Below are positions 57,062 to 64,000 of a DNA stretch of 64,000 bases, piece by piece. The stretch comes from Ferruginibacter sp. (GTDB lineage Bacteria; Bacteroidota; Bacteroidia; Chitinophagales; Chitinophagaceae), in assembly GCF_028288465.1 (NCBI RefSeq), contig NZ_JAQBNR010000024.1:124001-188000 (forward strand), in the 5' to 3' direction. The stretch's first letter is position 1. Every line of letters begins with the position of its first letter. The notes beneath the pieces are model-generated. The model was not told the origin of the DNA, searched no databases, and saw nothing but the letters and a program-made list of their open reading frames with translations. The position numbers were made by a program, and so were the translations under genes.

Positions 57062-57895
57062 ATGCGCAAATTTTTGTTGTCCTTTATTATCATTGCTGCC
57101 TTTGCCGGGCATTGTCTTGCCCAGGATACACTGCCCCGCATCTCCGTAAAAAATATCAGCAATCAAATAATCATCAGTTGGAAAAATAATTATGGCGTTA
57201 AAATCGCCAATATCAATATCCAGCGCTCAGCCGATAGTATTAAAAATTTTACAACTATCGGAACAGTGCTCAATCCCCTGAATAAAGAAAATGGATATGT
57301 GGATGGTAAAGCCCCCAATCCTAGTATGTTCTATCGCGTATTTGTAGCATTTGAAGGAGGCACTTATATTTTTTCACGTTCACAGAAACCTGTTATTGAG
57401 CTTCCGAAACAAATCGACACGGCCAGTGTAGTAAGACAAAATACTGAATACCAAAAAAACGTAATGGACTTTACAACTCCTGTAGCCTTACAGCCTGCTC
57501 AGGAAAAACCAGATATATCAAACCCGGGTGAAGATCTCTTGCCTCCGACAAAAAAATTTTTCAAACCCAAGCCTCCAACGGGATTTGTACCGAGTAAATT
57601 CATTTATGCCAACAGGGAAAACAATCTCATTGTAAGCCTGCCCGATGCAGACAAAGAAAAATTTTCTCTGTATTTTTTTGACGAAAAAGACAAGCTGGTA
57701 TTTGAGATAAAAAATATAAAAGAATCTTACCTTATTGTAGAAAAAGTAAATTTTTTACACACTGGCTGGTTTTACTATCATTTATATGATGATGGTATTT
57801 TACTGGAGAAATACAAGTTCTATATTGCGAAAGATGGCTGGGTTGGGCCGCCACCACCTGAAACAAAAAGGCCCATCATGACCGAGCCTCAATAA
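57062..57895 (+). CDS. Exported protein of unknown function
   Basis: A 277-residue protein with a clear signal peptide (MRKFLLSFIIIAAFAGHCLA). The first 90 residues look like a fibronectin type III-like beta domain (IIISWKNNYGVKIANINIQR). A proline-rich stretch and a C-terminal beta domain (NLIVSLPDADKEKFSLYFFD) follow. No catalytic motif or sorting domain is visible. A TATCTTTG box lies at 57013-57020, without a clear -33 element. It ends 3 bp from the convergent lipB. Function unknown. Confidence 0.75.
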   Translation: MRKFLLSFIIIAAFAGHCLAQDTLPRISVKNISNQIIISWKNNYGVKIANINIQRSADSIKNFTTIGTVLNPLNKENGYVDGKAPNPSMFYRVFVAFEGGTYIFSRSQKPVIELPKQIDTASVVRQNTEYQKNVMDFTTPVALQPAQEKPDISNPGEDLLPPTKKFFKPKPPTGFVPSKFIYANRENNLIVSLPDADKEKFSLYFFDEKDKLVFEIKNIKESYLIVEKVNFLHTGWFYYHLYDDGILLEKYKFYIAKDGWVGPPPPETKRPIMTEPQ

Positions 57896-57898
57896 TCA

Positions 57899-58660
57899 TT
57901 ATTGCAATTCAACGCCAAACACAATTTCAAAATTGGCTTTAACTTTTTGCTTAACCTCTTCGTAATTTAAAGTTCTATAGAGTTCTTTTTGAAGGGAAGT
58001 AACCTTTTTGTTTTCTATTCCGCAGGGAATTATGGTGTCAAAATAAGAGAGGTCTGTATTTACATTCAACGCAAATCCATGCATGGTTATCCAGCGGCTG
58101 CAGCGCACGCCCATGGCGCAAATTTTCCTTTCTTTACCCGCTATGCCTGCATCCATCCATACCCCCGTCTCGCCTTTACTGCGTTCGCCTTTTAAACCGT
58201 ACTCCTGCATGGTAAGTATAATTACTTCTTCCAACGCCCTTAGGTATTTGCCAATATCTGTATAAAATTTCTCGAGATCGAGAATGGGATACCCTACAAT
58301 TTGTCCGGGCCCGTGAAAAGTGATATCCCCGCCCCTGTTTGTCTTATAGTATTGTATGCCCCGCTTCTTCATCTCCGGTTCGCTGATCAAAATATTTTCA
58401 ACATGGCCACTTTTTCCTAAGGTCAGTACCGGCAGGTGTTCGCAGATGAGAAAATAATGTTGCGTTTCGGGTTTAGTATCTGCGACAGACTCCTTAAGCA
58501 GGCTAATATTTTCGGCAACCAACCCAGGTGCTCCCATTTCCCTATTCCTTATTACCGCCTTTATATGTACATTTTCCTGAAACAGCTTTTCCTGGTAATC
58601 CCATGCCGACTGGTAATCGGTTAAACCCAGGTCTTTAAACAATACTATCTGCTTAGTCAA
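57899..58660 (-). CDS. lipB: Lipoyl(octanoyl) transferase LipB
   Basis: A LipB of about 253 residues. The catalytic core is clear: YKTNRGGDITFHGPGQIVGY, KGERSKGETGVWMDAGIAGK, RKICAMGVRCSRWITMHGFA and the late FDTIIPCGIENKKV with the active cysteine. It attaches octanoyl from acyl carrier protein to lipoate-dependent enzymes. The start is uncertain: the frame is open to a TTG at 58681, but that codon lies within a TAACTTTG box resembling a promoter -7 element, so I prefer the in-frame TTG at 58660. Confidence 0.9.
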   Translation of the reverse strand: MTKQIVLFKDLGLTDYQSAWDYQEKLFQENVHIKAVIRNREMGAPGLVAENISLLKESVADTKPETQHYFLICEHLPVLTLGKSGHVENILISEPEMKKRGIQYYKTNRGGDITFHGPGQIVGYPILDLEKFYTDIGKYLRALEEVIILTMQEYGLKGERSKGETGVWMDAGIAGKERKICAMGVRCSRWITMHGFALNVNTDLSYFDTIIPCGIENKKVTSLQKELYRTLNYEEVKQKVKANFEIVFGVELQ

Positions 58661-58844
58661 TGTAATTAGTTTATTTTGCAAAGTTAATTGAATGCAGGAT
58701 TAGTATTTGGTGCCAGGTATTGAGTGTTTAAATATTCAAGACTGTGAATAACTGCTGAAAAAGAACTATTTGTCAGATGGTTGGATATCGATGGCACTCG
58801 ATTCTCAATTGTCCATTATATAAAATGAGTTTAATAAAATAAAA

Positions 58845-59900
58845 ATGAGCAACGAAATAGCTGTAGAAGATGACTTGCAGGAAAGTGAAGAATTGTATGA
58901 ACGACTGGTGATTGATATCCCAAAAGGCCAGGAAGCACTTCGCATTGATAAATTTTTGATGCATCGTATTGAAGGTGCTACCCGCAATAAAATACAACAA
59001 GGTATTGACAACGAGATGGTGCTGGTGAATGATAAACCAGTAAAGGCCAATTATAAAGTAAGGCCCTACGATAAAATTGTTGTTTTCGATAACCGGCATC
59101 CCGACAGCAATGATATCATCCCTGAAAATATACCGTTAAATATCGTTTTTGAAGATGATGATGTATTACTCATCAACAAACCAGCCGGTATGGTGGTACA
59201 CCCCGGCAGCGGCAACCCGAGCGGTACGTTAATCAATGGCGTAGCCTATTATTTAAAACAACAAAATCCTAAGCTGGAAGAAAATGGGTTACCCCGTTTT
59301 GGAATGGTACACAGGATAGATAAAAATACAACCGGGCTGCTGGTATTGGCTAAAACGCCTAAAGCAATGACTGACCTGGCTAAACAGTTCTTTAATCATA
59401 CCGTTCACCGCCGTTATATAGCCCTGGTTTGGGGAGACTTTGAAGAGAATGAAGGAACCATCCGCGGCCATGTTGGACGGCATCAGCGTTTTAGAAAATT
59501 ATTCACCACCTACCCGGAAGGGGAACATGGCAAAGAAGCCGTAACCCATTACAAAGTGCTGGAACGTTTTAATTACGTTACGCTGGTTGAGTGCAGGCTT
59601 GAAACAGGTCGCACACACCAGATACGTGTACACATGCAGTACATTGGTCATCCTTTATTTAATGATGATTTTTACGGCGGCGATAAAATTGTAAAAGGTA
59701 CCATTTTCAGCAAGTACAAACAGTTTGTAGACAATTGTTTTGCGCTGTGCCAACGCCAGGCTTTGCATGCAAAGGAACTGGGCTTTATACACCCAACTTC
59801 CAAACAGCCAATGCTGTTTGAAAGTTATTTACCGGATGATATGCTGGCCGTAATTGAAAAATGGAGAAAGTACAGCGAAAACAAAAATGACATCAGTTAG
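58845..59900 (+). CDS. rluD: RluA/RluD family pseudouridine synthase
   Basis: 351 residues with an N-terminal S4 RNA-binding domain (EALRIDKFLMHRIEGATRNK) and the RluA catalytic domain (RFGMVHRIDKNTTGLLVLAK with catalytic aspartate, and LVECRLETGRTHQIRVHMQY). It isomerises uridines in 23S rRNA, in the RluD layout. RluD versus RluC-type specificity is inferred from the S4 arrangement. The gene stands alone, with no operon partner on its strand. Confidence 0.92.
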   Translation: MSNEIAVEDDLQESEELYERLVIDIPKGQEALRIDKFLMHRIEGATRNKIQQGIDNEMVLVNDKPVKANYKVRPYDKIVVFDNRHPDSNDIIPENIPLNIVFEDDDVLLINKPAGMVVHPGSGNPSGTLINGVAYYLKQQNPKLEENGLPRFGMVHRIDKNTTGLLVLAKTPKAMTDLAKQFFNHTVHRRYIALVWGDFEENEGTIRGHVGRHQRFRKLFTTYPEGEHGKEAVTHYKVLERFNYVTLVECRLETGRTHQIRVHMQYIGHPLFNDDFYGGDKIVKGTIFSKYKQFVDNCFALCQRQALHAKELGFIHPTSKQPMLFESYLPDDMLAVIEKWRKYSENKNDIS

Positions 59901-59935
59901 TACACTTTTTTATTGCTACAGCATTAAAGCAGTAA

Positions 59936-61462
59936 TTATTTTGAAGATCCGGTAATAAATTCAGCCACATCTTTTTTAAATGCAGCAGCAGCTGAATTCA
60001 AAATGTACATCATGTGCCCCGCCTCATAATATTTCATGGAAATGTTGCTCCTGATTTTTTTGTTCAAGCCCATGTGATCGAAAGTATATTCTGTACCGGC
60101 AAATGGGGTTGCCAGATCATACAAACCATTTAACACCAATATTTTCATTTTTGGATTACTTGACATAGCATTCTTTAAATCAGGTGCAGTATTAGGAGTA
60201 GCTGCGTCGCCAAAAAAACCGTTGCTGCGTGCATGTTTCCAGTCCCATTTAAAATCCGGAAATGCATATGCCCCGGTATTGTACACTTTATCCTTACTTA
60301 CCTTTAACTCAGTGGTATAATAGTTCATAAAGGCTGAAATAAAAGCCGGGCTGATGTCGGATGATTGCGGATCATAAAAAGCGTATTCACCCAATTCATC
60401 CTGGGCAATCCCCTTATAGCGGGAATCTAAACGACCTGCGACTTCCCGTGTTCCGCGTAACAGTTCCTGCGAAAATTGTGGCTGAACTACCCTCATGTTT
60501 GCCTTTTCCAGGTAATCTTTACTGAGGCCTGTATACCCAACTAGTTTGTCTATTATTTTATTTCTTTCCTCAACGGTCAGCGCATCTCCTTGTAACAATG
60601 CCGAAGCATAATCGCCGGTGGCGAAAGTTCTTACTTCTTTTAAAAACAGCTGCAGGTTCGCAGGCTTATTAGCTAATTTATTATGGTACCAGGCAGTCGC
60701 TGCATAGGTAGGCAAATTAACGATAAATGGAAGATCATCAGTGGGTTGAAATGATAGTGTACGTATATCTAAAACACTGGATACAAGCACAACACCATTT
60801 ACTGAAATACCGAAATTTTCCTGCAGATAATCTGCAACTCCTGCAGAACGGAATGTACCATAACTTTCACCCAATAAATATTTTGGCGAGTTCCACCGCT
60901 CGTTTTGGTGAACATAATCTTTAATAAACTGGCTGATTGATTTGATGTCTGCATCTACTCCCCAAAAATCTGTGTTTTTAGCCTTGCCAATGGCACGGCT
61001 CAGGCCCGTACCGACAGGATCAATCATCACCACATCTGACACGTCTAAAATGGAATAATTATTATCTTCTATTTTGTATGGGGCAGGGCCATTTGGCGAT
61101 GGGTCGTTTACAACTACTCTTCTTGGTCCCATAATACCCATGTGCAGCCACATCGAAGAAGAACCAGGTCCGCCGTTATACGAAAATGTTACCGGCCTTT
61201 TGCTGTTATCTGTTTCACCATCTTTGGTATAAGCGGTGTAACCGATAGAGGCTATCAGTTCATCTTTTTCATTTTTTAAAGTCAATGTTCCGGCAACAGC
61301 CGTATAACTGATTAGTTTGTTATCGATTTTAATACTATGCTTTGTAATAAATTTTTGCGGAATTGTAGCAGCAATACTGTCTGCTTGTGCCGAGGCGTCC
61401 AAAGTGCAATTCAATAACAGCATTAATACAACTGCTGCAATATTATTTTTTCTCATAAGCAT
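59936..61462 (-). CDS. S10 family serine carboxypeptidase-like protein
   Basis: 508 residues with a signal peptide (MLMRKNNIAAVVLMLLLNCT, then LDASAQ). The serine is in LLGESYGTFRSAGVADYL, the aspartate in LVLNGLYDLATPF, and the histidine in YEAGHMMYI, the order of the S10 carboxypeptidase family. VTFSYNGGPGSSSMWLHMG forms the oxyanion region. S10 members remove C-terminal residues; some bacterial ones have little-known substrates. It is downstream of the ELWxxDGT gene on the same strand but separated by a terminator. Confidence 0.92.
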   Translation of the reverse strand: MLMRKNNIAAVVLMLLLNCTLDASAQADSIAATIPQKFITKHSIKIDNKLISYTAVAGTLTLKNEKDELIASIGYTAYTKDGETDNSKRPVTFSYNGGPGSSSMWLHMGIMGPRRVVVNDPSPNGPAPYKIEDNNYSILDVSDVVMIDPVGTGLSRAIGKAKNTDFWGVDADIKSISQFIKDYVHQNERWNSPKYLLGESYGTFRSAGVADYLQENFGISVNGVVLVSSVLDIRTLSFQPTDDLPFIVNLPTYAATAWYHNKLANKPANLQLFLKEVRTFATGDYASALLQGDALTVEERNKIIDKLVGYTGLSKDYLEKANMRVVQPQFSQELLRGTREVAGRLDSRYKGIAQDELGEYAFYDPQSSDISPAFISAFMNYYTTELKVSKDKVYNTGAYAFPDFKWDWKHARSNGFFGDAATPNTAPDLKNAMSSNPKMKILVLNGLYDLATPFAGTEYTFDHMGLNKKIRSNISMKYYEAGHMMYILNSAAAAFKKDVAEFITGSSK

Positions 61463-61554
61463 ATTTTATTTTTACAGGTAAAATGGAAGATACGTTATTA
61501 TTAAATTCACACATGCCCATTACTGCATGTATTTTTTAAATGGTATAATGCAAT

Positions 61555-61586
61555 AAAAAAAGCAGCTCATGGTGAACTGCTTTTTT
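61555..61586 (-). terminator. Intrinsic terminator after the ELWxxDGT gene
   Basis: On the minus strand AAAAAAGCAGTTCA pairs with TGAGCTGCTTTTTT (one G-U, 3-nt loop), the second arm running into further T. It lies 17 bp after the stop codon of the ELWxxDGT protein gene. Confidence 0.85.
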
Positions 61587-61602
61587 ACTTTTACCAGGCA
61601 AA

Positions 61603-63735
61603 TTATTTTATAAAAAGGATCGACTTGTTTTCAATACCATTTGTAATTAGTAAGATATACTGACCATGAGGCAATGAGGTTACCGGAAAAGATTCAACTC
61701 CATTTATCCGCTGCAATTGTCTGCTGTAAACGATTTTCCCTGACATATCTTTTATTGACATCTGCGCATTGGCTGTAATGCCTGATGTGATAAGCTGTAT
61801 GTTTTGCTTAACAGGATTACCAAGTAGTCTTGCATCCCAATGGGTTGGTTTTATTTTTAAGGCAATGATATTACTGACTTCCTGTTTACCATCTGTATCT
61901 GTTGTAAGCAAGCGATAATAAACTGTTGATCCTCCACCACTGAGTATATTGTTGTCAGTAAAAGAATATGTATGGTTATTGGCCGCATTACCGGCCGCGG
62001 CTAAAGTTGTTATGTTTTCAAAATGCAATCCATCACTGCTCCGTTGTATGGTAAAACTGTTGGTGTTAATTTCCTGGGACGTTGTCCACTTTATCAATGC
62101 ATCCTCTGCGAGTGGAGTAACTGTAAAATCAACGAGCTTAACCGGCAAAGGGGTAAAAATTCCGTTTACAACATATAAGTCAGTTGCCGTCGCATTGTCG
62201 CCGTTGGTAGCACCAAAAAAGATTTTGCTATTGTTTATCAGAAATAACTCAGGCAAAGCATCTCCTGTATTGGTGTATATATCAGCCACCATTGAAGTGC
62301 CACCGTTGGTACCGTCAGATTTCCATAATTCATTGCCGTGCGTTGCATCTGTTGCGGCAAAATATAACTCACCTGAAGTGTACAAATAAGAAAGACTTTT
62401 TGTTGCATCAATGCCATTTCCTGAGCCGGGTATTATATCTTTTACCATTGTTGTGCCTGCAAGCGTGCCATCCGAAATCCACAATTCATATCCCGCAGCT
62501 GTTGTACTTGCAGTAAAGAAAAATTTGTTTCCCTGGAACAACGTTTGAGAAAAATTTCCGCTAAGCAAATCGCCATTGTAAGGCAAAAAAATCGCAGGAA
62601 TATCTCCACCAGCACTAACCGCATCAAATGACTTAAATAATACCGTACCGGCAGGTGTACCATCAGACTGCCACAATTCGGTACGGCTTGCTCCATCAGA
62701 AACAGGAAAAATAAACTTGCCCGGTAGATCAACTGCATCAATCAATAAAATCACTGAAATTGAAAGTCCGGGAACGATGTTTTTTAATAACGTAGTATTT
62801 GCCGTTGTTCCGTCTGTACTCCATACTTCTCCTGTGCTGGTTCCATCACTGGCATTAAAATAAACGTGGTTATTAAATGTATGAAAACCCAATAAAAGTG
62901 GAAAGGAAAAGCCAAATATATCAAGCGTAGTGGAGCTGCCTGTACCGGGATTAATATCTTTTACCAATAGTGTGCCCACTGCAGTACCATCTGTTTTCCA
63001 TATTTCATTACCATGTGTGGCATCGGTGGCTGAAAATAAAACAACGCTGTTGTAAATATAAAAATTGGCAGGGTTAGATGAATCAGCACCTGCGTTGCCC
63101 GTATTGATATCAAGTAAAAGAGCAGTGCCAGCATTTGTGCCGTCGGATTTCCAAAGCTCGATTCCATTAGCTGCCGTTTTCGCGGCAAACAGTAAAAAAG
63201 TTCCGTTTGAAAAAAGATGGTACTCATTAATGGCATTGCTGCTGTCTGTTCCCGGAACGATATCCTTTACCAGGGTTGTACCAGCATTGGTGCCGTTGGT
63301 TCTCCACAATTCCCGGCCTTCAGCAACAGTTGCAGCATCAAAATAAATAAAGCCATTTAGTAAGGCGAATTCTGCCGGCGCAGATGCTGTAGTACCCGCG
63401 TTAATATCTTTTACGAGTGCCGTTCCTCCAGAAGTGCCATCGGTAATATACAGTTCTGATCCTGTTGCTGCCGTACTTCCTCTGAAAATAAGTTTACCTG
63501 AAAGCAAGCCGGCTAACGCTTCATACTTAATTGTAGTAGTTATTTGAACAGTTCCGGCAAGGGTTCCATCTGTTACCCACAAGGAACTATCGGTTACAGA
63601 AGCAAAAATAGTTTGCGTGGTAGTAAGCGGACTAACCAGTTGCAAACTTTTGTTCGAATTGATTTGTGTAACCTGTGCCTTGGCGCCGATAATAAAAACA
63701 AAAATGCAGATAATGCCTAGTAGTCTTTTTTTCAT
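61603..63735 (-). CDS. ELWxxDGT-repeat protein with T9SS type A sorting domain
   Basis: 710 residues: a signal peptide, then about nine copies of an ELWxSDGTxxGTxLVKDIxPG unit (for example ELWKSDGTNGGT and ELWRTNGTNAGT) spaced roughly 50-60 residues apart, forming a probable beta-propeller or solenoid. A fibronectin-like segment and a C-terminal T9SS sorting domain (KPTHWDARLLGNPVKQ, AQMSIKDMSGKIVYSRQ, GQYILLITNG) follow. It is exported to the surface by type IX secretion. The ligand is unknown. Confidence 0.92.
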   Translation of the reverse strand: MKKRLLGIICIFVFIIGAKAQVTQINSNKSLQLVSPLTTTQTIFASVTDSSLWVTDGTLAGTVQITTTIKYEALAGLLSGKLIFRGSTAATGSELYITDGTSGGTALVKDINAGTTASAPAEFALLNGFIYFDAATVAEGRELWRTNGTNAGTTLVKDIVPGTDSSNAINEYHLFSNGTFLLFAAKTAANGIELWKSDGTNAGTALLLDINTGNAGADSSNPANFYIYNSVVLFSATDATHGNEIWKTDGTAVGTLLVKDINPGTGSSTTLDIFGFSFPLLLGFHTFNNHVYFNASDGTSTGEVWSTDGTTANTTLLKNIVPGLSISVILLIDAVDLPGKFIFPVSDGASRTELWQSDGTPAGTVLFKSFDAVSAGGDIPAIFLPYNGDLLSGNFSQTLFQGNKFFFTASTTAAGYELWISDGTLAGTTMVKDIIPGSGNGIDATKSLSYLYTSGELYFAATDATHGNELWKSDGTNGGTSMVADIYTNTGDALPELFLINNSKIFFGATNGDNATATDLYVVNGIFTPLPVKLVDFTVTPLAEDALIKWTTSQEINTNSFTIQRSSDGLHFENITTLAAAGNAANNHTYSFTDNNILSGGGSTVYYRLLTTDTDGKQEVSNIIALKIKPTHWDARLLGNPVKQNIQLITSGITANAQMSIKDMSGKIVYSRQLQRINGVESFPVTSLPHGQYILLITNGIENKSILFIK

Positions 63736-63962
63736 GATTAAAATGTTTAGCGATTATAAGAATAGAGATATGGTTTCCGCCAGGATAATCAAAAGACTAT
63801 AAGTTCAAAAAGCAGTATTAAAGATTACATGGAAATTACGAAATGAAAATCAAAAAAATAAATTATTCTAAATTAAGGCTGAAGCTTGATGGAAGCATTG
63901 GTGTTAATCAATAGATTTGTTGATGCATTTTTTTTCTTGGCATTTTTCTAATTTCATTTAAT
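63736..63962. other. Intergenic region with a plus-strand promoter candidate
   Basis: 227 bp, AT-rich. TAGATTTG at 63912-63919 with TTG 23 nt upstream (63886-63888) matches the loose end of the phylum promoter spacing and points toward the ORF that starts at 63963. No hairpin was seen. Confidence 0.35.
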
Positions 63963-64000
63963 ATGAATCTACAATTGCTTATCCCTGTTGCTTTCAGGAA
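63963..64000 (+). CDS. Possible 5' end of a gene cut by the window edge
   Basis: An ATG at 63963 opens a frame of 12 full codons (MNLQLLIPVAFR) to the window end, downstream of a promoter candidate. It is too short to identify and is listed only as a possible truncated gene. Confidence 0.25.
   Translation, partial: MNLQLLIPVAFR

Overview
The window is bacterial and fits Bacteroidota, most likely a member of the Chitinophagaceae or a close relative. The order-level placement is inference. Supporting signs are: two proteins with C-terminal type IX secretion (T9SS) sorting domains, promoters of the TTG / TAnnTTTG type, almost no Shine-Dalgarno sequences except a perfect one before rpsU, an OmpA protein with thrombospondin type 3 repeats, and moderate-to-low GC with AT-rich spacers.

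Layout. 1-9 kb is a mixed region: the end of a GMC oxidoreductase and its subunit-3-like partner, a class C beta-lactamase-fold hydrolase, a Tat-exported Gfo/Idh/MocA oxidoreductase, a Crp/Fnr regulator, NudK, a LysE exporter, GtrA and an alkaline-phosphatase-fold hydrolase. 9-12.5 kb holds a heterodimeric ABC exporter with one consensus and one degenerate ATP site. 12.7-27.8 kb, on the minus strand, is the classical tRNA-Thr/Tyr/Gly/Thr - tuf - tRNA-Trp - secE - nusG - rplKAJL - rpoBC cluster. It is split into several transcription units by terminators and promoters, carries long hairpins in its spacers, and is interrupted by an oppositely oriented T9SS-cargo gene between rplL and rpoB. 28-30.4 kb holds hpf, a XerC/D recombinase, rpsU and riboflavin synthase.

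30.4-36.8 kb is a cell-surface glycan module: GT2 glycosyltransferase, methyltransferase, YfhO-like membrane protein, and an MBOAT acyltransferase with an SGNH partner. 36.8-44 kb holds HscA/DnaK, the OmpA protein, RlpA, an L,D-transpeptidase and a methyltransferase. 44-52.6 kb is an aromatic amino acid operon read leftward: pheA, aminotransferase, tyrA, GNAT, DAHP synthase/chorismate mutase, aroB, aroA, aroC. Just upstream of pheA lies an unlisted 24-codon leader peptide with an F/Y run, followed by an intrinsic terminator and an alternative antiterminator pairing. This is a textbook-style attenuator and the most interesting find in the window.

53-64 kb holds a small repeat lipoprotein, an ECF sigma factor followed by an unusual membrane protein (anti-sigma-like N-terminus, one membrane span, trypsin/HtrA-like protease domain), a nucleotidyltransferase, a D-cysteine desulfhydrase-like enzyme, lipB, an RluD-type pseudouridine synthase, an S10 peptidase and a nine-repeat ELWxxDGT protein with a T9SS domain. 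No CRISPR array, insertion sequence, rRNA gene or phage was seen.
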